DNA of 64,000 nucleotides from Acinetobacter seifertii (lineage in GTDB: Bacteria > Pseudomonadota > Gammaproteobacteria > Pseudomonadales > Moraxellaceae), in assembly GCF_000368065.1 (NCBI RefSeq), contig NZ_KB851200.1:1357204-1421203 (forward strand), given 5' to 3'. The notes beneath the pieces were generated by a model. That model ran no database searches. It was not told the DNA's origin and saw nothing but the letters and a program-made list of their open reading frames with translations. Shown here one piece after another: positions 16,961 to 27,299 of the stretch (position 1 is its first letter; every line of letters begins with the position of its first letter). A program made the translations under genes and the position numbers.

Positions 16961-18820
16961 ATGGCACTTTTGCAAATTGCTGAACCGGGTCAATCCAGTG
17001 CCCCACACCAACATCGCATTGCGATTGGTATTGACCTAGGAACAACACACTCACTAGTTGCGACAGTGTTATCAGGCAAACCTAAAGTACTCAATGATGT
17101 TCAAAATAGAAGATTACTTCCTTCTATCGTTCATTATGGGGACAATACAACTCATTATGGTGAAGAAGCTAAACCATTTATCATTGCAGATCCAAAAAAT
17201 ACGATTGTATCTGTTAAACGATTTATGGGTCGCTCAAAAGCAGATATTAAGTTTCAGCATCCATATGAATTAGTAGGCTCAGAAAACGAGATGCCTGCTT
17301 TTGAAACTCGTGCTGGACGTAAAACACCTGTAGAAATTTCAGCTGAAATTTTAAAACAATTAAAAGATCGTGCTGAAGATAGTCTACAAAATCCTGTTAA
17401 TGGTGCTGTGATTACAGTTCCTGCTTACTTTGATGAAGCTCAACGCCAAGCAACTCGTGATGCTGCTCAACTTGCTGGTTTAAATGTATTACGTTTATTA
17501 AATGAACCTACAGCTGCCGCAGTTGCTTATGGATTGGATCAAGAAAGTAACTTAGAGACCGACCGTAACTATGTAATTTACGATTTGGGCGGTGGTACTT
17601 TTGATGTATCAATCTTGCGTTTTTCACAAGGCGTATTTGAAGTCCTAGCGACAGGGGGTCACACAGCTCTAGGTGGTGATGACTTAGACCGTCTAATTGT
17701 GAAATGGGCAAAAAAACAGCTTAATATTGATGTATTAAGTAACGAAGACTATGCCGTATTTATAGTCGCAGCGCGTCAAGCTAAAGAACAATTATCTAAT
17801 CAAGATTCAGTTGAATTAAAGCTGATTGATACAACTCTTACACTAGATCGCCCTACATTTGAAAGCATTATTCAAGTGGCTCTAGATAAAACCATTAGTG
17901 TTTGTAAGCGTGTACTACGTGATGCCAAGCTTGAGTTAACTGACATTCAAAATGTTGTTTTGGTAGGTGGTTCTACCCGCTCTTATGCGGTTCAAAAAGC
18001 AGTCCGTGACGTTTTTAATCAAGAGCCTCTTTGCACAATCAACCCGGATGAAGTTGTGGCTATTGGTGCCTCGATTACGGCAAATCAGTTAATCGGCAAT
18101 AGTCAAGATGGTTCACTTCTTTTAGATGTGACGCCTCTTTCTCTTGGGTTAGAAACAATGGGTGGTTTAGTTGAACGCCTAATTTCTCGTAATACCGCTA
18201 TTCCTGTAGCCCGTCGTCAAGAGTTTACAACTTATCAAGACGGCCAAACTGCCATGTTAATTCATGTAGTTCAGGGTGAGCGTGATTTAGTTGAACATTG
18301 CCGCTCATTAGGCAGATTTGTGCTTCATGGTATTCCACCAATGACAGCAGGCCAAGCTCGTATTGAAGTCACTTTCCAAGTTGATGCAGATGGTTTACTC
18401 ACTGTTTCTGCTCGTGAAACAACTTCTGGTGTACAAGCCTATATTGATATCAAACCATCTTATGGTTTATCTGAAGCAGATACGGAACGCTTATTAATTG
18501 AAGGTTTTCAACATGCCGAAGAAGACAAAAATCTTCGTCACTTAAAGGAAACCAAAGTTGAAGCAGAACGTGAACTTGAGGCTCTAGAGCAAGCATTAAA
18601 AGTAGATGCAGATTTACTTGATGAAAACCAGCGTGAAGCTCTTAACTCTGCAAAAGAATCCTTGAAAACACAGCTTGAAGGCAGCGATATCCAAGCGATT
18701 GAGCAAGCAGTTCAACAGCTTAAAGTACATAGTGATGCGTTTGCAGCACTACGAATGAATCGACATATTGACCATGCCTTAAAAGGCACAAAACTCGACG
18801 ATTGGTCAAAATCAAACTAA
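16961..18820 (+). CDS. hscA: Fe-S chaperone HscA (Hsp70 family)
   Basis: A 619-residue specialised DnaK homologue that releases clusters from IscU. The ATPase phosphate motifs are [15 protein letters not shown] and [13 protein letters not shown], with [19 protein letters not shown] in the C-terminal lobe; the peptide-binding beta domain carries [26 protein letters not shown] lies upstream of the ATG at 16961. Length equals E. coli HscA. Confidence 0.96.
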   Translation: MALLQIAEPGQSSAPHQHRIAIGIDLGTTHSLVATVLSGKPKVLNDVQNRRLLPSIVHYGDNTTHYGEEAKPFIIADPKNTIVSVKRFMGRSKADIKFQHPYELVGSENEMPAFETRAGRKTPVEISAEILKQLKDRAEDSLQNPVNGAVITVPAYFDEAQRQATRDAAQLAGLNVLRLLNEPTAAAVAYGLDQESNLETDRNYVIYDLGGGTFDVSILRFSQGVFEVLATGGHTALGGDDLDRLIVKWAKKQLNIDVLSNEDYAVFIVAARQAKEQLSNQDSVELKLIDTTLTLDRPTFESIIQVALDKTISVCKRVLRDAKLELTDIQNVVLVGGSTRSYAVQKAVRDVFNQEPLCTINPDEVVAIGASITANQLIGNSQDGSLLLDVTPLSLGLETMGGLVERLISRNTAIPVARRQEFTTYQDGQTAMLIHVVQGERDLVEHCRSLGRFVLHGIPPMTAGQARIEVTFQVDADGLLTVSARETTSGVQAYIDIKPSYGLSEADTERLLIEGFQHAEEDKNLRHLKETKVEAERELEALEQALKVDADLLDENQREALNSAKESLKTQLEGSDIQAIEQAVQQLKVHSDAFAALRMNRHIDHALKGTKLDDWSKSN

Positions 18821-18838
18821 AAGGTATAGGTGATCAAT

Positions 18839-19177
18839 ATGCCACGTATTAAAGTACTTCCTCATGCTCAGATTTGTCCCGAAGGCGCAGAATTTGAGGT
18901 TGAACAAAATGCAAATCTTTGCCAGAGCCTGCTCAACAAAGGTATCAAAATCGAACACGCTTGTGACATGTCATGCGCATGTACAACTTGCCATGTCATT
19001 GTTCGCAAAGGTTTTGATAGCTTAGAAGAAATGAATGATGTTGAAGCCGATCTTTTAGACCGTGCTTGGGGCTTAGAGCCAGACTCTCGCCTTTCATGCC
19101 AAGTTAAAATCGTAGATGAAGATCTTGAAATCGAGATTCCGAAATACACAATTAACCATGCATCAGAAAATCATTAA
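18839..19177 (+). CDS. fdx: ISC-type [2Fe-2S] ferredoxin
   Basis: A 112-residue ferredoxin that supplies electrons to cluster assembly. The ligands are C-x5-C-x2-C in HACDMSCACTTCHVI and a distal C in RLSCQVKIVD. I choose the ATG at 18839 (MPRIKVLPHAQICPEG), with AGGTG eight bases upstream; a GTG at 18830 gives a three-residue longer form. It ends the operon: iscX, present in many enteric isc operons, is missing here. Confidence 0.95.
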   Translation: MPRIKVLPHAQICPEGAEFEVEQNANLCQSLLNKGIKIEHACDMSCACTTCHVIVRKGFDSLEEMNDVEADLLDRAWGLEPDSRLSCQVKIVDEDLEIEIPKYTINHASENH

Positions 19178-19189
19178 AATATAATAGTG

Positions 19190-19213
19190 AAAAAGCTGCT
19201 TCGGCAGCTTTTT
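19190..19213 (+). terminator. Terminator of the isc operon
   Basis: AAAAAGCTGC, TTCG tetraloop, GCAGCTTTTTT: a strong intrinsic terminator that also faces the convergent cyclase gene. Confidence 0.9.
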
Positions 19214-19225
19214 TATTCTTGTAAT

Positions 19226-20695
19226 TTATATTTGGTTTTGCTTTTGATCAATATTTATCTGTTTAACTTCATCTTCAAGTTTAAGCTGAGCCACACCTTG
19301 AGTATTAATCAAAGTTTGTTGAACTTTAATGCGTTGAATCATTTTTTCAAGCACTTCAACCAACTCTGGATATTCGTAGTTCTGTACTTCTTCTAAGTTC
19401 AGGACTAAATGAAAACCTTTATACTCATAATCAAACCATTGCTGATGATCTGACTTGTTACCTGTATATTTTTCCATGACTTGCCATGTTTTTACTGCAC
19501 CTTGAATACCTTTTAAATAAATAGGTGTTTTAGGTGCACATAGAAAATCACTTTTAATAAGTTGATAAGTATCATCAGAAATGAGTATCTCATCGATTTC
19601 AGCAGCATATTGTAAACGTGCCGCCAAATTTACATCACGACCCACAATCGTATAAGCCATACGATGTGTTGCCCCGTAGTTCCCAACGTGGCAATAACCC
19701 GTACTAATCCCCATACGGATATGTAAGGCTGAATATCCCATTTTCTTCCAGCGTTCGCGCAACAACTTCATTTGCTGACGCATAGCAATTGCCATTTCTA
19801 CACATGATTTGGCATCTTGCTCAACACCTTGTGAGTTCGGATCTCCAAAAAATATGAGAATCGCATCTCCCATAAATTTATCAACAGTCGCCTCGTATTG
19901 CTTCGCAATTTCAGTCATATGACTTAAATAGTCATTAAGCAAGAAAGCCAAATCATCTGGAATTAAGGTTTCGGATAACTCAGTAAAACCCTGAATATCA
20001 GAAAAGAATACTGTCATTTTCTTACGTTTATATTCAATTTTTGCCTCAGCCTCACCGCGCATAATAGATTGCCATAATTGTAATGGAGCATAGCGACTTA
20101 ACTGATTAGCAAAAGCGATATAACGCGTCATTTGGTCATAATAATGCTGGCGTTGCTGACTAATTTTTTTAACCCAGCGATGTTGGTAATAATTTCCAAT
20201 GGTTATAAACATCACTAAACCAAGTAAGGTAATTACCGTTAATTCTTGGCTCGTTGCTTCAAAATATGGATGAAAACCAAATAGGAAAAAAGTACTTAAA
20301 TAAAAAATAATCGCACCAAGTAGACTCGTTAAACAAATTACTGCAAACGAAATACGACTATTAATTGCTGAGTAAAATAATGCAAAAAGCGCAATAAATG
20401 TAGGAACAAGATTGAGATGTACGCCCGCTAGAGTAACCGCCACCACAATTGCATCTATCGCAAAGAAAACACTTTTTTGGGTTTTCTTATCAAACTGGTA
20501 CTGTAACCAGTGCTCTAATTTAGAACTAACAAAAAGTAAAAAGAGAAAGAAAGGAGGAATATAGATTTGATAATTAGTATCTGGTGAGGTAAAGGCATAG
20601 ATCACTAAAATCAATGACAGAATTGAATACCCCATCAAACGATGAAAATATGCAAACTGCTTAGGTTCCCGATCTATAAACCTCTCTAATTGCAC
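19226..20695 (-). CDS. Membrane-bound class III adenylate cyclase
   Basis: A 489-residue protein. The N-terminal half has about six hydrophobic helices (for example LILVIYAFTSPD, FFLFLLFVSS, VITLLGLVMFITIGNYY), followed by a catalytic domain from about residue 225: FFSDIQGFTELSE and FMGDAILIFFGD supply the metal-binding aspartates, the Lys in VDKFMGDA favours ATP, and YTIVGRDVNLAARLQ closes the site. It therefore probably makes cAMP. I choose the GTG at 20695 because GGAGG is five bases upstream; a GTG at 20707 overlaps that site. It converges on the isc operon. Guanylate specificity is less likely. Confidence 0.85.
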   Translation of the reverse strand: MQLERFIDREPKQFAYFHRLMGYSILSLILVIYAFTSPDTNYQIYIPPFFLFLLFVSSKLEHWLQYQFDKKTQKSVFFAIDAIVVAVTLAGVHLNLVPTFIALFALFYSAINSRISFAVICLTSLLGAIIFYLSTFFLFGFHPYFEATSQELTVITLLGLVMFITIGNYYQHRWVKKISQQRQHYYDQMTRYIAFANQLSRYAPLQLWQSIMRGEAEAKIEYKRKKMTVFFSDIQGFTELSETLIPDDLAFLLNDYLSHMTEIAKQYEATVDKFMGDAILIFFGDPNSQGVEQDAKSCVEMAIAMRQQMKLLRERWKKMGYSALHIRMGISTGYCHVGNYGATHRMAYTIVGRDVNLAARLQYAAEIDEILISDDTYQLIKSDFLCAPKTPIYLKGIQGAVKTWQVMEKYTGNKSDHQQWFDYEYKGFHLVLNLEEVQNYEYPELVEVLEKMIQRIKVQQTLINTQGVAQLKLEDEVKQINIDQKQNQI

Positions 20696-20747
20696 CCTAT
20701 CCTCCACATTTCAATGTTGCCACACTCACATGTGGCATGACATTGAT

Positions 20748-21200
20748 TTAATCCATACGCCAATCAAAAGGCATATCACCTTGACCACGTAAAGCAAGCA
20801 TAAGGGTCTGACGCATGTGAGCCAAAACATCACTTGTGTATGGCACGGCTGGTGTACCCCATACTGGTTTAGGCCAAGCTACGTCATTTTGATAGCGGAC
20901 AACATGGTGAAAATGTAATTGAGGAACCATATTACCTAAAGCTGCAACATTCATTTTGTCAGCACGAAAAACGCGAGCTAACTGGCTAGATAACCAACTT
21001 GATTCACGTAAAAACTGTTCTTGGTCAGCTTGACTTAATTCGTATAATTCCGTGATCCCTGGTACACGTGGTACTAAAATCAACCAAGGAAATTGCATAT
21101 CATTCATTAAACGACATGTTGAAAGCGGAAAATCGCCTACAAAAAAAGTATCTTGAGCAAGTTGTGGATGCAAACTAAACATATCTTTTATAAATGACAA
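20748..21200 (-). CDS. HIT-family protein
   Basis: A 150-residue histidine-triad nucleotide-binding protein. The active-site motif is PQLHFHHVVRY at about residue 95, and the TPAVPYTSD and LVPRVPGI segments are typical for the proteobacterial subfamily. Family members hydrolyse nucleotide phosphoramidates or dinucleotides; the specific substrate is unknown. It lies between mfd and the cyclase gene on the same strand. A 7-bp hairpin (21224-21241) sits about 24 bases upstream of the ATG. Confidence 0.85.
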   Translation of the reverse strand: MSFIKDMFSLHPQLAQDTFFVGDFPLSTCRLMNDMQFPWLILVPRVPGITELYELSQADQEQFLRESSWLSSQLARVFRADKMNVAALGNMVPQLHFHHVVRYQNDVAWPKPVWGTPAVPYTSDVLAHMRQTLMLALRGQGDMPFDWRMD

Positions 21201-21279
21201 TAAACAATAATGGCTAATACTACCACATCAGTTTTGATGTGAATATTATTAGTAGCCCGTTTGCTTACAAATAACAATG

Positions 21280-21327
21280 ATTTTATGCACTTATTCATAT
21301 CTCAAGGTATAAAAAAGTGCATAAAAT
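21280..21327 (-). terminator. Long inverted repeat after mfd
   Basis: ATTTTATGCACTT (21280-21292) pairs perfectly with 21315-21327 over a 22-base loop, about 57 bases beyond the mfd stop codon. No clear T-run, so it may act as an RNA stabiliser or operator instead. Confidence 0.4.
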
Positions 21328-21383
21328 CCAATCACAGCAAAACAAATGTTCCGATCAGCTACCGCTTATTAAAAAAACAGAAC

Positions 21384-24300
21384 TCAAGCATGTAATTCAC
21401 TCATCAATTTTTGTAGTAAATCATTAATAAATTGAATTCGTTTTTCATAATCTTCAAGCTGCACCATCACTTTTAAGCGTTGTCCACCTTCCATACGATA
21501 ATAGGTCGGGTTCTTTTGCATGAGTTGAATAATACTAATAGCCTGAACAGGAGTATCTGGTGAAAATTCAATGTTGCCGCCTTGAGTATTAATATCAATT
21601 TTTGTAATACCCAAATGCTCCGCTTTTAAGCGGATCTGATGCACGCTAAATAAGTGCTTAACTGATTGCGCTGGAACACCAAAGCGGTCAATAAGCTCCA
21701 TGCGGATATTATCCAGTTTTTCTTGAGTATCTGTATTACTAATACGCTTATAGAATAATAAACGTTGATGTACATCACCTAAGTAATCATCTGGAATAAG
21801 TGCAGGAATATGTAAATTAATTTCGGCAGTTAACGACAATGGTGCATCGAAATTCGGTGTTTTACCCTGTTGAATTGCTTTGGTCGCTTTCTCAAGCATT
21901 TCCATATACAGACTATATCCGATCGCCTGCATTGAACCACTTTGTTGCTCACCTAACAATTCACCAGCACCACGAATTTCTAAATCTTCCGTAGCGAGCA
22001 TAAAACCTGCGCCTAATGTAGAAGCTCGTTGAATTGCATCAAGGCGTTTTTCAGCATCACCTTTTAAATGTTTGATTGAAGGCACCAATAAGTAAGCATA
22101 AGCTTGATGATGCGAACGACCTACACGTCCACGCAACTGGTGCAATTGCGCTAAGCCAAGCTTATCTGCACGCTCAATTAAAATTGTATTGGCATTTGGA
22201 ACATCAATACCCGTTTCAATAATGGTTGAACACACCAGCACATTATATTCTTTGTGGTAGAACTGCTGCATAACTTGTTCAAGTTCACGTTCGCGCATTT
22301 GTCCATGTGCTACTGCCACGCGTGCTTCAGGAACAAGCATGCGAATATTTTCAGCCGCTCGCTCAATGGTATCTACTTCATTATGTAAGAAGTAAACTTG
22401 TCCACCACGTAATAACTCACGCAAAATCGCCTCTTTGATTGAAGCATCTGTATGTTCTTGTACAAAGGTTTTTACTGCTAAACGACGTGCTGGCGGAGTG
22501 GCAATGATTGACAAATCACGCATACCAGAAAAGGCCATATTAAGCGTACGAGGAATTGGGGTTGCGGTAAGAGTCAACATATCAACATCGGCACGTAAAG
22601 CTTTAATTCGCTCTTTGTCACGCACACCAAAACGATGTTCTTCGTCCACAACCATTAAGCCTAAATCTTTAAACTGAACATTTTCTTGTAATAGTTTGTG
22701 TGTACCTACCACAATGTCGACTTTACCATCTGCCAAGTCTTCAATATTTTTCACATGAGTTTTGTTTGAACCGAATCGTGACAACACTTCAATACGAACG
22801 GGCCAATCAGCAAAACGGTCTTTAAAAGACTCATAATGCTGTTGGGCAAGTAATGTGGTAGGAACTAAAACCGCAACTTGTTTACCATTTTGCACTGCAA
22901 CAAACGCTGCACGCATGGCCACTTCGGTTTTACCAAAACCCACATCACCACACACCAATCTATCCATTGGTTTTGCTTGCTGCATATCATACAGTGTGGC
23001 TTCAATTGCATTGGCCTGATCAAGCGTTTCTTCATACGCAAAGCCGCTCGCAAATTGCATATAAAGCGATTGATCCAATTCAAAAGCAAAGCCGGGTTTT
23101 GACTGACGACGTGCCTGAATATGTAAAAGCTCGGCTGCAACATCATGAATTTGCTCTAATGCCTTACGTTTTGCTTTACTCCAAGCATCAGTACCAATTT
23201 TATGTAATGGTGCTAAATCTGGGTCACCACCACTATAACGGCTAATCAGATGCAAGTTGGTTACTGGGACATACACTTTTGCATCTTCAGCATAATCCAG
23301 TTGCAAGAACTCATAGTCTTGACCTTCGATAGCAAGTGTAATTAAGCCAGCATAACGCCCCACACCATGATCAATATGTACAACAGGAGCACCTATACTA
23401 AGCTCAGTTAAGCTTCGAATCAGAAATTCTTCTGAAACTTCTTGTTGACGCTTACGGCGACGCTGTACAACTCGGTGTTCGTAAAGCTGATTTTCTGAAA
23501 TAACTGTTAATTGATCAGTTATAAGTAAACCACGGTCTAAAGGTGCATTGGTAATCGCAATTGCAAATTGACTGGTTTTGAATTGCTCAAAATTCTCTAC
23601 ATTCGGAATTTCACCCAAACTTGAACGCAATGCATCTTTTAAACTTTCTCGACGTCCTGCACTTTCCGCAACTAGTAGAACAGGATGGTTTGCTTCATCA
23701 ATATATTTTTTTACAGCCGCAAATGGTTTTTCTTTTTTTGGATCGACCGGTAATTTAGGTGGTTGCTCAGTTTTAAGATTAAGTGCACCAGCTTTTTCTT
23801 CAATCGTTTCTGCACTCACAAGCATTCGTGGAAACTGATTTAAAGCACTCAGCAAATTATTTGGAGAAATAAATAGCTCTTCAGGTGCAAGAATAGGTTG
23901 ATCAATATTATGACGTCGATCTTCATAACAACGCATAACTTCTTTCCAGAAGTTAGTTAAATCAGTATCAATATCATTAGTTGTAATTACAATGCAATTC
24001 TTTGGTAAGTACGTTGTAAACATACTTTGCGATTGCATTTGCTCTTTATCAAAAAATAATGGTAAATAAAACTCAATTCCGGGAGATGCTATGCCATCTA
24101 AGACATCTTGATAAATTGGATTTTTCTTAGGATTTGCTGTCGGAAAAAACTCAGAATAACGATCTCGAAAAACTGACCGTGCTTCTTTTAATGGAAACTC
24201 TTTAGCTGGTAGAACAGTAAAACTTTTTAGTGTTGTCGTTGTTCTTTGGGTTTCAGGGTCAAAGAATTTTAAAGAATCAATTTCGTCATCAAATAGGTCT

Positions 24301-24845
24301 ATGCGGATAGGAGCTTCTTGCCCAGATGCAAAAATATCCATAATACTACCGCGTACCGCAAATTCTCCATGATCATACACTGTATCTACCAAGTGGTAGC
24401 CAGCCTGAACCAGTCTTAATTTTTGCTGTTCTAAATCAAATTTTTGTCCCACTTTTATATCAAAGTGTTTACCTAAAACCCATGAATAAGGTGCAACGCG
24501 TTGAGCCAAAGTACTTGCTGAGATGAGTAATACGCCTTGATGCGGCATATTCGATAAAATCGCAAGACGCTCCGAGACAATATCCTGATGCGGTGATAAA
24601 CGATCATAAGGCAAAATTTCCCAATCAGGGAAAATTGTCGGTTTTATCCCATAAAACTCAAGTTCACTTTCTAATTGTGCAACATGTTGGTTATTTCGAG
24701 CGACTAAAACTAATAAAGAAGAATGCTGAGTCGCAATTTCTTTAAGCAATAAAGCGGCTGATGAACCTAATAATGACCCCACCCAACGCTTTTCACCGGC
24801 CTTGAGCTGTTGCAAATTCAATTGAGAGATTTCTTGTTGAAACAT
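21384..24845 (-). CDS. mfd: Transcription-repair coupling factor Mfd
   Basis: A 1153-residue translocase that removes RNA polymerase stalled at DNA lesions and recruits UvrA. The N-terminal UvrB-like region includes ILPYDRLSPHQDIVSERLA, the RNA polymerase-interaction region includes VVHIDHGVGRYAGL, and the helicase motifs are GDVGFGKTEVAMRAAFVA (Walker A, near residue 632) and VVDEEHRFGVRDKER (DEEH, near 730), followed by LTLTATPIPRTLNMAFSG and QLRGRVGRSHHQAYAYLL. Length is typical. It is monocistronic as far as spacing shows. Confidence 0.97.
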   Translation of the reverse strand: MFQQEISQLNLQQLKAGEKRWVGSLLGSSAALLLKEIATQHSSLLVLVARNNQHVAQLESELEFYGIKPTIFPDWEILPYDRLSPHQDIVSERLAILSNMPHQGVLLISASTLAQRVAPYSWVLGKHFDIKVGQKFDLEQQKLRLVQAGYHLVDTVYDHGEFAVRGSIMDIFASGQEAPIRIDLFDDEIDSLKFFDPETQRTTTTLKSFTVLPAKEFPLKEARSVFRDRYSEFFPTANPKKNPIYQDVLDGIASPGIEFYLPLFFDKEQMQSQSMFTTYLPKNCIVITTNDIDTDLTNFWKEVMRCYEDRRHNIDQPILAPEELFISPNNLLSALNQFPRMLVSAETIEEKAGALNLKTEQPPKLPVDPKKEKPFAAVKKYIDEANHPVLLVAESAGRRESLKDALRSSLGEIPNVENFEQFKTSQFAIAITNAPLDRGLLITDQLTVISENQLYEHRVVQRRRKRQQEVSEEFLIRSLTELSIGAPVVHIDHGVGRYAGLITLAIEGQDYEFLQLDYAEDAKVYVPVTNLHLISRYSGGDPDLAPLHKIGTDAWSKAKRKALEQIHDVAAELLHIQARRQSKPGFAFELDQSLYMQFASGFAYEETLDQANAIEATLYDMQQAKPMDRLVCGDVGFGKTEVAMRAAFVAVQNGKQVAVLVPTTLLAQQHYESFKDRFADWPVRIEVLSRFGSNKTHVKNIEDLADGKVDIVVGTHKLLQENVQFKDLGLMVVDEEHRFGVRDKERIKALRADVDMLTLTATPIPRTLNMAFSGMRDLSIIATPPARRLAVKTFVQEHTDASIKEAILRELLRGGQVYFLHNEVDTIERAAENIRMLVPEARVAVAHGQMRERELEQVMQQFYHKEYNVLVCSTIIETGIDVPNANTILIERADKLGLAQLHQLRGRVGRSHHQAYAYLLVPSIKHLKGDAEKRLDAIQRASTLGAGFMLATEDLEIRGAGELLGEQQSGSMQAIGYSLYMEMLEKATKAIQQGKTPNFDAPLSLTAEINLHIPALIPDDYLGDVHQRLLFYKRISNTDTQEKLDNIRMELIDRFGVPAQSVKHLFSVHQIRLKAEHLGITKIDINTQGGNIEFSPDTPVQAISIIQLMQKNPTYYRMEGGQRLKVMVQLEDYEKRIQFINDLLQKLMSELHA

Positions 24846-24979
24846 GTATATGGCTTTTATGAGCTAAAAAGATATGAGGTTAATAGTAGCATGATGTTTT
24901 TATTGAATTGAGTTATTTTTCTGAAATCAAGCTACTACTTTACGATACTTTTTTATAGTTCTTAAACAAATGTTTGAAC

Positions 24980-25336
24980 TTATTTATCACGTAGAAACAT
25001 CACATAATATTGGTTCAATATTTGTATGATTGCTTTAAGTCCAAGTAACTTTTCTTCAGTATTACCTAACCTTTCGACATAGCGTTGGCTTGCAATCTCT
25101 AAGTCGATTTTTTCATTAATTTGTGGCGTAATTTGAAATAACTTACGTAAATCATCAAAGTTTTGTAATTTACGATTTGAAAAATATTCAAGATGCTCTG
25201 ACCATTTCTCGTTAATGACAATATTTTTAATTACGGGTCCGCGCTCAGAATCAAAACTAAGTTGATTCTCTTGTAAATATATTTGCTCTGGTGACTCTTT
25301 CGAGCCTTGAAAAAGCTGGCTTAACTTTTTAAACAT
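24980..25336 (-). CDS. Small hypothetical protein
   Basis: A 118-residue soluble protein of unknown function starting MFKKLSQLFQGSKESPEQ. It is charged, predicted mostly helical in the second half (QRYVERLGNTEEKLLGLKAI), and has no signal peptide or membrane segment. It is 84 bases downstream of the Dyp peroxidase gene on the same strand, so co-transcription is possible. I do not recognise the family. Confidence 0.6.
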   Translation of the reverse strand: MFKKLSQLFQGSKESPEQIYLQENQLSFDSERGPVIKNIVINEKWSEHLEYFSNRKLQNFDDLRKLFQITPQINEKIDLEIASQRYVERLGNTEEKLLGLKAIIQILNQYYVMFLRDK

Positions 25337-25420
25337 TTCATCACATCATATTAGTTTCAATGTAAATAATGGAGGCAACCTATTCACCTCCATCACTTAC
25401 GCTTAATTAATTTCTAGCGA

Positions 25421-26362
25421 CTATTCGTCACCCAAATCATCTAGGAAATCTACAGTCGGTACAAAAAATAAAGTACCAGTTTGCGCAGTACTAAAGTCAA
25501 GTAAACGGTCAAGATGACCTTGTTCATTTCCTAGGAACATATTTTCAAGCATTTGGCGTGTTGTACTAAATTTACGCGAATAACCAATAAAAAAAGTACC
25601 GTATTCATTTTTTGAAGGATTCGAGAAAGGCATATTGGCACGCATAATTTTTAGTTCATTGCCCTCTGCATCATGCGCTTTACTTACCACATTATGAGCT
25701 GTTAAAGGCTTTTCATCATCACCAAGTTCAACATCATTAAACTTCTTGCGTCCAATCACTTTTTCTTGTTCTGCATCGCTTAAAGCACGCCATTTTTCCA
25801 TGTCATGGGTATATTTTTGAATAAATGCATAACTTCCCCCAATAAACTCAGGATCTTCACTACCCACTAGCGCCCACTGCGCAGCAATTACAGGTTCAGG
25901 GTTTTCTGTTCCATCTACAAAGCCAATAATCGCTCGACCATCGAAATAACGAAAACCATGTACTTCATCGATTGGATAAGTCACTTTACCCAACTGTTCA
26001 TTGATTATACTTCCCAATTCATAGCAGAGAGCTTGTCGATCAGCACGAATATGAAAGAATAAATCACCAGGTGTTGAAACAGCTGTGTACTTTGGGCCTT
26101 TAATTTCTTGAAATGTTTCTAATTCCTGTGGCTTTGCTTGTTCGGGAAATAAAATGCTCCATGCATTTGAGCTAAATCCCAAAGTAGCATTAAATTTACT
26201 ATCCGGATAACGGTTAGATAAACTTCTGGTTAATGCTGAAAAATTAGCAGCAAAATCTTTTACTTTTTCTACAACAGAATCACCTTGAGCTAACCCCAAT
26301 ACAATAAATAATGCATTTTCTCCAGGATGACTTGTTACTGGCTGAATTCTCATACATTCCAT
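25421..26362 (-). CDS. Dyp-type heme peroxidase
   Basis: A 313-residue dye-decolourising peroxidase. The hallmark GFVDGTENP (about residue 146) includes the catalytic Asp, the proximal heme His is expected in LTAHNVVSKAH near 222, and the distal Arg in IGYSRKFSTTRQMLENMF. No Tat or Sec signal is present, so the enzyme is cytoplasmic, resembling the YfeX-like subgroup. It may degrade peroxides or act on porphyrins; the substrate is not readable. Two methionines (26362 and 26353) are possible starts. Confidence 0.92.
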   Translation of the reverse strand: MECMRIQPVTSHPGENALFIVLGLAQGDSVVEKVKDFAANFSALTRSLSNRYPDSKFNATLGFSSNAWSILFPEQAKPQELETFQEIKGPKYTAVSTPGDLFFHIRADRQALCYELGSIINEQLGKVTYPIDEVHGFRYFDGRAIIGFVDGTENPEPVIAAQWALVGSEDPEFIGGSYAFIQKYTHDMEKWRALSDAEQEKVIGRKKFNDVELGDDEKPLTAHNVVSKAHDAEGNELKIMRANMPFSNPSKNEYGTFFIGYSRKFSTTRQMLENMFLGNEQGHLDRLLDFSTAQTGTLFFVPTVDFLDDLGDE

Positions 26363-26449
26363 AAAAACAGGCCTTATTTTTACAATTTACGGTAGTAATT
26401 TAGCATACTCATTTTTTTATCGTACGATTTCTTATTCTTTTATGTTTTG

Positions 26450-26477
26450 AAAGAGACTGAATTTCCCCAATCTCTTT
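26450..26477 (-). terminator. Hairpin after the GST-like gene
   Basis: AAAGAGA (26450-26456) pairs with TCTCTTT (26471-26477) across 14 bases, just beyond the stop codon of the leftward gene at 26496. The U-tract is weak. Confidence 0.4.
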
Positions 26478-26495
26478 TAAGTTTTTTAATTTATC

Positions 26496-27275
26496 TTAAC
26501 TACCATATTGTTGTTTTAAATATTTTACAATTTGAGCAGATTCAAACATTTTAACCCCTGTATTTGGGTCAACTAGATAAGGTACTTGCATTTTACCTTG
26601 CATAATCGGCAATAACTTTTCTCTTTTCCCATCTTTTAAAGGTACATATTTACCCGGTTTTAAGCGAAGAATGGCAGGCCCCATATCTTGCCATCTTTCT
26701 TTTGCAACATTATGCAAAATATAAGGAATTTCAAGTTCACATAACAAACCTCTTACTACTCTCGAATATGGGCTTGCTTCAAAACTCCATAATTCAAGTT
26801 TTTGCTCAGGTGCAGCTCTATTTACTATTTTTTTATTAATCCAGACCCCACGTGCACCATTCAATAACGTTCCTGCAAATGCCAGATATGGCATTTTTGG
26901 ATAATTTGAAAATTTCTGAGGTGTTTGTCCTGTCTTTCCATAATGTTTAAATAAGTGATGAATAATATCTTGTGATTCGTATAGCTTATCGCCTGTATTT
27001 TCATCAATAAAAAAAGGAAACTGTAATTTACCGCCTATTTGTTTTACAACTGAACGATACTTTGTTCCTCCTTTAGGGCACGGATAAATTTCGACATCCA
27101 AATTCAAAAGTGTAATCACTTCACGAACACGACGACAAAATGGTGAACCCTCAAATTCATAGAGTTTTAACGCTTTAACAGGTTGATTAGGAAATGCTGT
27201 ACCTGTAACCCCTCTACCACCCTCAGCAATTGCAGATGCTACTGCTTGCAGCACTTTAATTTGATGATTCACCAT
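26496..27275 (-). CDS. Protein with two tandem GST N-terminal/glutaredoxin-like domains
   Basis: A 259-residue protein made of two thioredoxin-fold domains of the GST N-terminal type. Domain 1 (about 30-115) starts KALKLYEFEGSPFCRRVREV and ends in a KLYESQDIIHHLFKHYG motif; domain 2 (about 165-259) starts LELWSFEASPYSRVVRGLLC and ends KMFESAQIVKYLKQQYGS. The ESxxI segment in each is the glutathione gamma-glutamyl site. Domain 1 keeps a Cys at the active position (PFC), domain 2 has Ser (PYS). No helical GST C-terminal domain exists. Function is unknown; a glutathione-dependent redox role is an inference. Confidence 0.85.
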   Translation of the reverse strand: MVNHQIKVLQAVASAIAEGGRGVTGTAFPNQPVKALKLYEFEGSPFCRRVREVITLLNLDVEIYPCPKGGTKYRSVVKQIGGKLQFPFFIDENTGDKLYESQDIIHHLFKHYGKTGQTPQKFSNYPKMPYLAFAGTLLNGARGVWINKKIVNRAAPEQKLELWSFEASPYSRVVRGLLCELEIPYILHNVAKERWQDMGPAILRLKPGKYVPLKDGKREKLLPIMQGKMQVPYLVDPNTGVKMFESAQIVKYLKQQYGS

Positions 27276-27299
27276 GTCATGTTCCTTTATATTGTGGAG

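Noticed and set aside
22435..23838. Several rightward ORFs of 70-90 codons
   Set aside because: They lie antisense inside mfd, whose protein is conserved throughout; codon content is that of a shadow frame.
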